From Tragulus kanchil (lineage: Eukaryota; Chordata; Mammalia; Artiodactyla; Tragulidae), in the NCBI GenBank assembly GCA_022376925.1, contig JAIOJX010000031.1, positions 135,178,854 to 135,242,853 of the forward strand: a stretch of 64,000 bases of DNA, in the 5' to 3' direction. Every line of letters starts with the position of its first letter. Positions within the stretch are counted from its first letter, which is position 1. The notes beneath the pieces are model-generated. The model had not been told where the DNA came from. It worked only from the letters and a program-made list of their open reading frames with translations, and ran no database searches. The position numbers were made by a program, and so were the translations under genes. Shown here one piece after another: positions 54,691 to 64,000 of the stretch.

Positions 54691-55215
54691 AATGAAGTGC
54701 AATTATAACACGAGATGTTTTGATATATGTATACATTGGGAAATGATTACCGCCGTCAAATTATGGACACACCCACTACCTCACAGTTACAACTTAGTGT
54801 GTGCCTGTGGTGAGAACCTTTACGATCAACTCTATGAGCTCGTGTTAGGCGCACCATTTGTACCTGTATAGAAAAGCTCAGACCATAAAGAGTCTGCCTG
54901 CAATACAAGACCCAGCTTTGATCCCTGGTTGGGGAAGATCCCCTGGAAAAGGAAATGGCAATCAACTCCAGTATTCTTGCCTAGAGAATCCCATGAACAG
55001 AGGAGCCTGGAGGGCTATGGTCCTTGGGGTCGCAAAAAGCCGGACACCACTGAGTGACTAAGACACACGTAGTCGTATTAACTACAGTCACCAAGCTGTA
55101 CATTAAATCTCCAGAACTTATCCTCCTGCATAACTAAGACTTTTGACCCTTTGACCACCATCTCTCGATTCAACCCAACCCTTCTATTTTATTATCTTCC
55201 CCCCCATCAAACAGA
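54690..55215 (-). mobile_element. L1 fragment, reversed, split by a Bov-tA
   Basis: gaaatgattaccgccgtcaa on the left and cagtcaccaagctgtacatt on the right belong to one L1 3' region, interrupted by a forward Bov-tA at 54872-55062. Confidence 0.75.
54872..55062 (+). mobile_element. Bov-tA SINE inside an L1
   Basis: agctcagaccataaagagtc to ggacaccactgagtgacta. Confidence 0.85.
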
Positions 55216-55572
55216 GTGGGTTCCATTCTGTGGGAATGGGGACTGCCTTTCATGGTCTCCTGCACTCCCTGGCCATTCTAGTGCCTGCACACAGTTGGTG
55301 CTTCATGCATTAATGCTTGTAGGTGTATGGAGGCATCAATGCATTGTTTGGAGGGAGGAGGGACTTCTGAAAGGAAGAATGACCTAGGAAATGGAGAGGA
55401 AGACAGAGAAGCTTTTGTGCGTAGACCATTATGGGGAGCAGGCTGGGGAGGAGGGGCAGGACTGGCACTGGTGTTCGGTAAGGAGGAGATCTCACTGTCA
55501 GACCCTGGTACTGAGGGCATGGGGAGCTGAAGTGGGAGAGAAGCCTTTGGGGGAATCATGCTGTTTGCAAAA
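55216..55572. other. G-rich unique sequence
   Basis: Short open frames only; no recognised product. Confidence 0.45.
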
Positions 55573-55722
55573 TCACGGCAGTCATTTCTGACTCTGTAAG
55601 CAAGAGCACTGGAGTGGGTTGCCTTTCTCTCCTCCAGGGGATCTTCCCAACCCAGGGATCAAACCCTGGTCTTCTGCATTGGCAGGTGAATTCTTTACCA
55701 GTGGGCCACCTGGGAAGCCATC
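55573..55722 (-). mobile_element. Bov-tA SINE, reversed
   Basis: gcagtcatttctgactctgt to gccacctgggaagcc. Confidence 0.8.
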
Positions 55723-55929
55723 TCTTTCCAGGAAGAGGAGCCCTTCCCAAGCTCCCAGAGACTTCTGAAACCCACGGGTCCCCAACTCAGATTCTCACAA
55801 GGGTGACACAGGCCACAGAAGGAAAGGAAGTGGGCTGGGGCTTGTGCATATTATCCAATTTGGAGTATTTTTAGCTTACATAAGGATATTAATACATCCT
55901 TTTCTCTTCCACTCAGTGATTTTAAAATA

Positions 55930-56400
55930 AGTAGTATCTGAAATAATGTATTTGCAACAACATGGGTAGAGCTGGAGATTACCATACTAAGTGAAGTAAA
56001 GTCAGACAGAGAAAGACAAATATCATAGGATATTGTTTATATGTGGAATCTTAAAAAAAGTGATACAAATGAACTTATTTACAAAACAGAAGCACCCACA
56101 GACTTAGGGAACAAACTTAGGGTTGGTGGAAGGGGGCAAGGATGGGAGGGAGGGATAGTGAGGGCATTTGGGACGGACACATCCACACTGATCTATTTAA
56201 AGTGGATAACCAAAAAGGACCTGACGTAGAGTATAGGGAATGCTGCTCCATGTTATGTGATGATCTAAATGGTAAAAGAATTGGAAAAGAATAGATGCAC
56301 ATATTAATATATGTATCACCAAATCACTCTGCTGGAACCTGAAACTAACGCAGCACTGGAAATCAACTATATTTCAATATAAAATCAAAATTAAAAAATA
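55930..56400 (+). mobile_element. L1 3' end
   Basis: caacatgggtagagctggag, gtcagacagagaaagacaaa and gaaactaacgcagcactgga: full L1 3' UTR to its A-rich tail. The tail recurs at 57412-57510. Confidence 0.8.
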
Positions 56401-56560
56401 AAACAAGTACTTTCCATTACACATCAACTAGAAGGGTGAAAAATAGACGGACAACACTGAACACTGGAGTGCGTGCAGAGCAACGGAATGATATGGCTGA
56501 TGGGAGTAGAAATGGCACCTCCTTTTGGGAAGAAACCTTGGTGTTGTCTTATGATAAGAG
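56400..56560 (+). mobile_element. Possible old L1 coding fragment
   Basis: cacatcaactagaagggtga through ggcacctccttttgggaag has the shape of an L1 ORF2 segment. Copy at 57510-57670. A second piece (ggcagttctacttccaggaa) is at 57290-57400 and 58400-58475. Confidence 0.45.
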
Positions 56561-57030
56561 GTTCTCTCAGTCTGCCTCTGTGTTCTCAAGTGTGCCAAGT
56601 GACACCTCCCATGAAAAATGATCCTGTCTCAAGCACAGTGCTGACCGGACACTCTGAAGAGTCTGGATACACCGTGGGTGGTGGGGAGTGTGGCCAAGGG
56701 CAGAGGTGTGTTTTGTTAACTTGGGCAGTTGTTACCAGACACCATCCAATGGCTTGTACGTGTGACCTCCAACCAGTGGTGCTAGACGTTCTGAGACTTC
56801 AAGGGGAAAATTTGGGAAAACCCGTATTTTTATGTTGAAATGAACTCTCCCAGGGTTTCATGGCCCCTTTAGGTTTGCACCTCGTTTGGGGGGCTTGGAA
56901 ACGGGCTCTGTCTTTTTTGTTTTTCTTCCTCTCTTTCAAGAACTTTTTTTTTTTTTACCATTCCTTTGCAGAGCAGGTCTGGGAATGAGCTCCTTCCATT
57001 TTTATTTGTCTAAGAGAGTATTATTTTTCT
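56560..57030. other. Unique or very old repeat sequence
   Basis: No recognised feature; copy at 57670-58140. Confidence 0.45.
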
Positions 57031-57235
57031 TCATTTGTTAAAAAATGTACTTATTTATATATTTGGCTGTTTCAAGTCTTTGTTGCGGCCTGAGGATTCT
57101 CGAGTTGTGGTGTGGGGGCTTAGTTTCTCTGAAGCGTGTGGGATCTTGGTTCCCAGACCCAGATTTGAATCTGTACCCCTCACGCTTGAAGCACTGTGAG
57201 TGCCGTCTCAACCACGGGACCACCAGGGTACTCTG
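57030..57235 (-). mobile_element. tRNA-derived SINE, reversed
   Basis: tatatttggctgtttcaagt to gggaccaccagggtactc. Copy at 58140-58340. Confidence 0.75.
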
Positions 57236-58667
57236 CAGGCACGATCCTTACAGTGGGTGGTTGGGCATGAAAGATGCAAAATTTGAAGGCTTGTTTCCTT
57301 TGACCCGGCAGTTCTACTTCCAGGAATATACTGCACAGATGTGCCTGTACGGATATACCCTTCTAGTCAGCCTTGTTGGGGGGTGTACACGGGTTGAAAT
57401 GCTAGAACGGGGCACATATTAATATATGTATCACCAATTTGCTGGAACCGGAAACTAACGCAGCACTGGAAATCAACTATATTTCAATATAAAATCAAAA
57501 TTAAAAAATAAAACAAGTACTTTCCATTACACATCAACTAGAAGGGTGAAAAATAGACGGACAACACTGAACACTGGAGTGCGTGCAGAGCAACGGAATG
57601 ATATGGCTGATGGGAGTAGAAATGGCACCTCCTTTTGGGAAGAAACCTTGGTGTTGTCTTATGATAAGAGGTTCTCTCAGTCTGCCTCTGTGTTCTCAAG
57701 TGTGCCAAGTGACACCTCCCATGAAAAATGATCCTGTCTCAAGCACAGTGCTGACCGGACACTCTGAAGAGTCTGGATACACCGTGGGTGGTGGGGAGTG
57801 TGGCCAAGGGCAGAGGTGTGTTTTGTTAACTTGGGCAGTTGTTACCAGACACCATCCAATGGCTTGTACGTGTGACCTCCAACCAGTGGTGCTAGACGTT
57901 CTGAGACTTCAAGGGAAATTGGAAACCTGTATTTTTATGTTGAAATGAACTCTCCCAGGGTTTCATGGCCCCTTTAGGTTTGCACCTCGTTTGGGGGGCT
58001 TGGAAACGGGCTCTGTCTTTTTTGTTTTTCTTCCTCTCTTTCAAGAACTTTTTTTTTTTTACCATTCCTTTGCAGAGCAGGTCTGGGAATGAGCTCCTTC
58101 CATTTTTATTTGTCTAAGAGAGTATTATTTTTCTTCATTTGTTAAAAAATGTACTTATTTATATATTTGGCTGTTTCAAGTCTTTGTTGCGGCCTGAGGA
58201 TTCTCGAGTTGTGGTGTGGGGGCTTAGTTTCTCTGAAGCGTGTGGGATCTTGGTTCCCAGACCCAGATTTGAATCTGTACCCCTCACGCTTGAAGCACTG
58301 TGAGTGCCGTCTCAACCACGGGACCACCAGGGTACTCTGCAGGCACGATCCTTACAGTGGGTGGTTGGGCATGAAAGATGCAAAATTTGAAGGCTTGTTT
58401 CCTTTGACCCGGCAGTTCTACTTCCAGGAATATACTGCACAGATGTGCCTGTACGGATATACCCTTCTAGTCAGCCTTGTTAGACACAACAGAGGAGTAA
58501 CACACTGTGGCACAGTCGGACGACGGGGGGTTCTGACTCTGTATGGAAAAGGAGCGATCTGCTAAAGTCTTGTTTAGGCTGATCTCCAAGGTTTATTTGT
58601 TTCATTTACTGTGTATCTTATGGGCACTTTCCGGCTGCTCGTCTTTCAACCTTCACCCCAGCCCTCA

Positions 58668-58800
58668 TTCTGTCGCTGTTCAGTTGCTCAGTTGGGTCCA
58701 CCTCCTTGCCACCCCATGGCCTGCCGCATGCCCGTCTTCCTGTCCTTCACCATCTCCTGGAGTCTGCTCCAGCTCATGTCCATTGAGTCAGTGAGGCTAA
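58668..58800 (-). mobile_element. BovB 3' fragment, reversed
   Basis: gttgctcagttgggtcc through tccattgagtcagtgaggc is the complement of the BovB tail. Copy at 59743-59875. Confidence 0.75.
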
Positions 58801-59225
58801 CTCTTGTTTTAGAGCTGCAAATGAAGGCACCAAGAAGGGGGAAGCCCAGAACCGCATGGTAACAAGTGGACAAGCTGGGAGTCAAACAGACTGTTGAGTT
58901 TTTAAGCCAGGCCTGAAGCGAGCAAGCGATGCTGTCTTCACATGAAGTGGGAAATAGCAAGCGGCAGAAAAATGGGTTTAAGCTTGAGTATTTTGTTTTT
59001 GAAAGGCGGGGGCTGCCAGTGCCATGTGCTTACAGGGGATCGTCGAGGAGGATGCTTCACATCACAAAGGGTCCAGGGTGGTTCTGGACAGGCAGTCGGG
59101 CCGAGTCTTCCCTAAACAATATTTCCTGTAAGATTATAAGGTCCACAGAGTTAAGACGTCACCCCGTGTAAAATGCCCTGCCACTGAGGCAGCCTGTGTC
59201 CACCGACAGGAGAGAGGCTAAAGAA
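58800..59225. other. Unique sequence, no gene seen
   Basis: No frame or motif of interest; copy at 59875-60300. Confidence 0.45.
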
Positions 59226-59365
59226 GAGGTGGCCCATACACACGATGGAGTACTACTCAGCCATGACATGAATGAAATGAAGCCATCTGCAGCCACATGG
59301 GTGGACCTGGAAATCATCATACTGAGTGAGTCAGACAGAGAAAGACAAATATCATATGATATTGC
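59225..59365 (+). mobile_element. L1 3' UTR fragment, truncated by duplication
   Basis: gagtactactcagccatgac through agtcagacagagaaagac; the complete element is at 60300-61030 and, as a copy, 61428-62120. Confidence 0.75.
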
Positions 59366-59515
59366 TTCAGTCGTGTCTGACTCTTTGCGACTTGATGGAC
59401 TGTGGCCTTGCATGCTCCTCTGTCCATGGAATTCTCCAGGCAAGGATACTGGAGTGGGTTGCCATTCCCTTCCCCAAGGGGATTTTTCCGACCCAGGGAT
59501 TGAATGCCGTCCTTG
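59363..59515 (-). mobile_element. Bov-tA, reversed, truncated by duplication
   Basis: ttgcttcagtcgtgtctgac to gacccagggattgaa; complete copies at 60438-60645 and 61528-61735. Confidence 0.8.
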
Positions 59516-60299
59516 CAGGGATACCACTGTGGCACAGTCGAGACGACGGGGTTGTTAGACACAACAGAGGAGTAACACACTGTGGCACAGTCGGACGACG
59601 GGGGGTTCTGACTCTGTATGGAAAAGGAGCGATCTGCTAAAGTCTTGTTTAGGCTGATCTCCAAGGTTTATTTGTTTCATTTACTGTGTATCTTATGGGC
59701 ACTTTCCGGCTGCTCGTCTTTCAACCTTCACCCCAGCCCTCATTCTGTCGCTGTTCAGTTGCTCAGTTGGGTCCACCTCCTTGCCACCCCATGGCCTGCC
59801 GCATGCCCGTCTTCCTGTCCTTCACCATCTCCTGGAGTCTGCTCCAGCTCATGTCCATTGAGTCAGTGAGGCTAACTCTTGTTTTAGAGCTGCAAATGAA
59901 GGCACCAAGAAGGGGGAAGCCCAGAACCGCATGGTAACAAGTGGACAAGCTGGGAGTCAAACAGACTGTTGAGTTTTTAAGCCAGGCCTGAAGCGAGCAA
60001 GCGATGCTGTCTTCACATGAAGTGGGAAATAGCAAGCGGCAGAAAAATGGGTTTAAGCTTGAGTATTTTGTTTTTGAAAGGCGGGGGCTGCCAGTGCCAT
60101 GTGCTTACAGGGGATCGTCGAGGAGGATGCTTCACATCACAAAGGGTCCAGGGTGGTTCTGGACAGGCAGTCGGGCCGAGTCTTCCCTAAACAATATTTC
60201 CTGTAAGATTATAAGGTCCACAGAGTTAAGACGTCACCCCGTGTAAAATGCCCTGCCACTGAGGCAGCCTGTGTCCACCGACAGGAGAGAGGCTAAAGA

Positions 60300-61030
60300 A
60301 GAGGTGGCCCATACACACGATGGAGTACTACTCAGCCATGACATGAATGAAATGAAGCCATCTGCAGCCACATGGGTGGACCTGGAAATCATCATACTGA
60401 GTGAGTCAGACAGAGAAAGACAAATATCATATGATATTGCTTCAGTCGTGTCTGACTCTTTTGCGACTTGATGGACTGTGGCCTTGCATGCTCCTCTGTC
60501 CATGGAATTCTCCAGGCAAGGATACTGGAGTGGGTTGCCATTCCCTTCCCCAAGGGGATTTTTCCGACCCAGGGATTGAAGCTGCCTCTCTTATGTCTCC
60601 TGCATTGGCAGGTGGATTCTTTACCACTGAACCGCCAGGAAAGCACATGATATTGCCTTGTATGTGGAATCTAAACAATGATAAAAAGAAATTTATTTAT
60701 AAAACAGAAACATATTCACAGACAGAGAAAATAAATTTATGATTACCAAAGGGGAAAGCGGGAGAGAGGAGGGATAAATTAGGAGTTTAGAATTAGCAGA
60801 TACACACTACTATATATAAAATAGGTAACCAATAAAGGCCTAGTGTCTAGCACAGGGAACAAGATTCAATGTCTTGTAGCAATCTGTAAAGAAAAAGAAT
60901 CTGAGAAAGAATGTATACCTTTTAATTTATATCTGGACCACTGTGCTATGCACCAGAAACTAACACAACATTGTAAATCAACTATACTTCAATGAAGTTT
61001 AAAAAATAATAAAATGTACGACTATTAAAA
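60300..61030 (+). mobile_element. L1 3' end carrying a reversed Bov-tA with target duplication
   Basis: L1 sequence to about 60437, a reversed Bov-tA at 60438-60645 flanked by atgatattgc on both sides, then L1 again to the tail (caacattgtaaatcaactat). Copy at 61428-62120. Confidence 0.8.
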
Positions 61031-62518
61031 AGAAAAAATAAAAGCACTAAATTGAAGATAATCCTGCTTGGTTTGTTTCCCCAGAACAACATGTAACTTC
61101 CACGCCTGCACCCGCCGCAGCTAAGAGGCAGTCCTAAAGCATCGTTTTCGGAGGGCCCACAGCTGCTGCTTCATCCTCCTTGGTGGCTCCAGACATAAGA
61201 CTGGAGTTTAAGATAGGCACAGAATTAATGTAGCAACTGAATTATCTGCATTCATCATCTATTTAATCCAGTCAATGTGTGGAATAAAGTGTCTTAAGGA
61301 ATGAAGAAACACGTTGGTGAACAGGTGGGGGTTGACGGCGTCCGCGTCTCTTTCGGGGGACTTGGGATTTCTGCAGCAACCCGCCTAGACCGGGACCCAG
61401 TCTGAAGATGCACTTTGCTCAGGGCCAATGACATGAATGAAATGAAGCCATCTGCAGCCACATGGGTGGACCTGGAAATCATCATACTGAGTGAGTCAGA
61501 CAGAGAAAGACAAATATCATATGATATTGCTTCAGTCGTGTCTGACTCTTTTGCGACTTGATGGACTGTGGCCTTGCATGCTCCTCTGTCCATGGAATTC
61601 TCCAGGCAAGGATACTGGAGTGGGTTGCCATTCCCTTCCCCAAGGGGATTTTTCCGACCCAGGGATTGAAGCTGCCTCTCTTATGTCTCCTGCATTGGCA
61701 GGTGGATTCTTTACCACTGAACCGCCAGGAAAGCACATGATATTGCCTTGTATGTGGAATCTAAACAATGATAAAAAGAAATTTATTTATAAAACAGAAA
61801 CATATTCACAGACAGAGAAAATAAATTTATGATTACCAAAGGGGAAAGCGGGAGAGAGGAGGGATAAATTAGGAGTTTAGAATTAGCAGATACACACTAC
61901 TATATATAAAATAGGTAACCAATAAAGGCCTAGTGTCTAGCACAGGGAACAAGATTCAATGTCTTGTAGCAATCTGTAAAGAAAAAGAATCTGAGAAAGA
62001 ATGTATACCTTTTAATTTATATCTGGACCACTGTGCTATGCACCAGAAACTAACACAACATTGTAAATCAACTATACTTCAATGAAGTTTAAAAAATAAT
62101 AAAATGTACGACTATTAAAAAGAAAAAATAAAAGCACTAAATTGAAGATAATCCTGCTTGGTTTGTTTCCCCAGAACAACATGTAACTTCCACGCCTGCA
62201 CCCGCCGCAGCTAAGAGGCAGTCCTAAAGCATCGTTTTCGGAGGGCCCACAGCTGCTGCTTCATCCTCCTTGGTGGCTCCAGACATAAGACTGGAGTTTA
62301 AGATAGGCACAGAATTAATGTAGCAACTGAATTATCTGCATTCATCATCTATTTAATCCAGTCAATGTGTGGAATAAAGTGTCTTAAGGAATGAAGAAAC
62401 ACGTTGGTGAACAGGTGGGGGTTGACGGCGTCCGCGTCTCTTTCGGGGGACTTGGGATTTCTGCAGCAACCCGCCTAGACCCGCCCCCTCCCTCCTGCCA
62501 AGACCCCAGTCTGAAGAT
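60338..62518. repeat. Head-to-tail duplication 20 (offset 1090)
   Basis: Copies 60338-61427 and 61428 to about 62518: L1 3' end with an inserted Bov-tA, then a CpG-rich edge. Copy 1 lacks a C-rich tract of about 24 bases found at 62480-62505. Confidence 0.95.
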
Positions 62519-62850
62519 GCACTTTAATTGCATCAAAGTCTCGAGCGGACTGCTAATGTGGAGCCTTCGCTTCAGCTTCCCTCGCCCCCTCCCCCTAGCA
62601 GGCCGCTTGGTCGTTTATCAGCCTGGAGTGCTGTCGGCTAGCGACATCCGTTGCTATGGAAACCGCAGCCAGCCGGGGAAGCGGAGGGGGCTGCGGCAGG
62701 AGCCGGCCGGGGCCCCGGAGCCTGGAATTTTCCAGGCGCCGGACTTAGGCTGTGTGTACGTGCGTTGTTGGAACCCTTTCCTGGACTCTGGGTCGGGGGA
62801 GGCGTTCTTGGGGGTGGGTGCTGAGAAAGGGCCTCTGGCCTCCCCTCCCT
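62400..62850. promoter_or_regulatory. CpG-rich, repeat-free stretch
   Basis: Many CpGs (gacggcgtccgcg, ccggccgggg), C-rich tracts and one X-box module. A 175-codon frame is open on plus across it, but this is likely a by-product of low stop density in GC-rich DNA. Could be an enhancer or an alternative promoter of a non-coding transcript. Confidence 0.4.
62650..62770 (+). promoter_or_regulatory. X-box module 4 in a CpG-rich stretch
   Basis: gttgctatggaaac at 62650-62663 is identical to the box at 54158. Seventy bp on is gcctggaattttccaggc (62720-62737), an 8-bp perfect inverted repeat around TT containing a kappaB-like GGAATTTTCC. It lies in a CpG-rich segment (about 62400-62850) with C-rich Sp1-type tracts. 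RFX proteins bind such boxes in many mammalian enhancers and promoters; activity here is inference. Confidence 0.55.
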
Positions 62851-62977
62851 CCACTCTGACCCCCTCTTCCACAATGCAGGAAAGAGTTCATGGGACTCTG
62901 TACCTAAGAAAAAGGTAGAGATTTTAGATAAAGGTAAAGATTGTAGAATCTTCCAGAATCTCACCCCTATCATTTTC

Positions 62978-63183
62978 CTGTAGCCCATGCTCAGCCATGT
63001 CTGACTCTTTGGTGCCCCATGGACTGTAGCCCACCAGGCTCCTCTGTCCATGGGATTCTCCAGGCAAAAATAGGCGAGTGGACGGTCATTTCCTCCTTCA
63101 GGGCATCTTCCCAACCCAGGGACTTAATCCTGGTCTCCCGCATCAGCAGGCATTTCTTTACTACTGAGCCATCTGGGAAGCCC
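62978..63183 (-). mobile_element. Bov-tA SINE, reversed
   Basis: catgctcagccatgtctgac to gagccatctgggaagcccc. Confidence 0.85.
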
Positions 63184-63640
63184 CCTTCCCTGTCTGATTT
63201 CCTCCCAAGGAATCGTGTGTGTCTGTGGTCCTGCTTTGTCTGTGCCTGTGCGAGGAGGACCTGTCTTCTCTCGAGGTCTGGGGGCCGAGCTGGGCTACTC
63301 TAGTTCCCTGGGGAGCCTCAGAGTGTTGGGCAGAGCCGGGCACACAGTAGGTCCACAGGACAGGCAGCCCGACCCGGGTGAATGAATGGGTGGATGGACT
63401 GGTGCTTTCCTATGTACCACAGTCTCATAGGAGCCCCCTGGAAGGGACGCAGTTTCCAGGTTCTTCATGCCAGAGGGAGGCCCTGACTCCACTCCTCCCT
63501 ACCCCTCTCGCTGGAGCACTCAGGTTCCAGGAAAGCTGGGGACACACCACTCTGCAGATGGAGCGCCAGGGCTCTGTTTGTTCTAGCTTTTGTCAGTTCT
63601 AAGCAACAGGTTAAAACTGTATACATTTAAGCTGAACAGC
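63184..63640. other. Unique sequence with MIR/L2-like scrap
   Basis: gccgggcacacagtaggtcc with gaatgaatgggtgg suggests an old MIR/L2 at 63330-63400. No gene seen. Confidence 0.4.
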
Positions 63641-63900
63641 ATGGCAGCTGGATGCAAGTGTCCACTGTGAAATGACTGTCACAATCACGTTAATGAACAT
63701 CGTCTCAGCCACTGGTTTCCTCCTTCCTCCTTCCCTCCTTTTTTCTCTCCCTTGCTTCCGTCCTTCCTTCCTCCCCTCCCTCTACCTCCTCTTCCTCCTC
63801 AGGTGTGTGTGTGTGGTACGAATACTTAACAGTCTGCACTCCTGGCAAATTTCACGAATACACGCAGGGTCATAACTGTAGTCATGTGGCTGTACGATCC
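63640..63900 (-). mobile_element. L1 fragment, reversed, with CT- and TG-rich insert
   Basis: gaaatgactgtcacaatcac at the left and ttcacgaatacacgc with gtagtcatgtggctgtacga at the right parallel the L1 region at 54.7-55.1 kb. A polypyrimidine stretch (63715-63800) and a short TG run lie between. Confidence 0.6.
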
Positions 63901-64000
63901 ATGGAGATCCTCAGTGCTTACAGGTCAGCCCACAGGTGTGAGGCACAGGCTTCCCAACCATTCGCCTGGATTTGAATCCAGGCCAAAGAGCTGTGCGCCC

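Larger units (their letters stand above)
56297..58480. repeat. Head-to-tail duplication 18 (offset 1115 falling to 1110)
   Basis: Copies 56297-57411 and 57412 to about 58480, mostly L1 3' material and a reversed SINE. Small losses occur at the start of copy 2 (atcaccaatttgctgg against atcaccaaatcactctgctgg). Confidence 0.95.
58477..60600. repeat. Head-to-tail duplication 19 (offset 1075)
   Basis: Copies 58477-59551 and 59552 to about 60600. Copy 1 ends with a noisy segment (59510-59551) that resembles its own first 60 bases (cactgtggcacagtcg). Confidence 0.95.

Noticed and set aside
58495..58540. cactgtggcacagtcg as cloning-linker contamination
   Set aside because: Odd and repeated near a junction, but I cannot match it to any vector from the sequence alone.
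62391..62918. 175-codon plus-strand frame as a gene
   Set aside because: Stop-poor because the DNA is CpG- and GC-rich; low-complexity product without a recognisable domain, and its start lies in a duplicated block.
1768..63183. tRNA genes
   Set aside because: Box-B-like gggttcgatccctg strings are heads of tRNA-derived SINEs; none forms a full tRNA.
16000..64000. PEG3 promoter, YY1-site array or imprinting control region
   Set aside because: I saw no tandem YY1-type sites and no large CpG island; PEG3 should lie beyond the right edge.

Overview
The window is mammalian and belongs to a ruminant, most likely a bovid or another pecoran. It is dense with Bov-tA and Bov-A SINEs, CHR-type tRNA-derived SINEs, BovB LINE 3' ends and ruminant-type L1 3' ends, a combination known from cattle, sheep, goat and deer. 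Nothing bacterial, viral or CRISPR-like is present.

Only two genes are recognisable, and they converge. On the plus strand at about 2.6-7.8 kb are the decayed remains of ZIM3: a KRAB A exon, a KRAB B exon and the spacer start of the zinc-finger exon. Phases and splice sites still fit, but there is an in-frame stop and no zinc finger. On the minus strand at 9.7-15.6 kb is USP29, a ubiquitin-specific protease whose coding region sits in one exon. Its reading frame of about 887 codons is complete once redundant copies are reconciled; Cys and His boxes are visible and a 3' splice site lies just upstream of the start codon. Convergent USP29/ZIM3 is the layout of the imprinted PEG3 domain (human 19q13.43, cattle chromosome 18), so PEG3 should lie beyond the right edge. 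From 16 to 64 kb no protein gene can be supported; this interval should be crossed by 5' non-coding exons of USP29 and by MIMT1, which I cannot place.

The dominant structural feature is a ladder of about 20 near-identical head-to-tail duplications of 1.06-1.17 kb, covering roughly a third of the window. The first copy usually becomes noisy at its 3' end, and homopolymer indels gather at the junctions. I read them as unmerged overlaps in the assembly, not biology, with a collapsed locus of about 42 kb. They double the ZIM3 exons and break USP29 into overlapping pieces. One cluster (33-40 kb) also holds an older, diverged duplication that may be real.

The most interesting non-coding signal is a module seen at four separate places (26.9, 47.8, 54.2 and 62.65 kb): an RFX X-box-like 14-mer followed 54-76 bp later by a GGAA/TTCC inverted-repeat motif. 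Two of the X-boxes are identical. Another candidate regulatory site is a CpG-rich stretch near 30.7 kb with GC boxes, an ETS core inside an inverted repeat and an E2F-like site. These could be cis-elements of the imprinted domain; that is inference.
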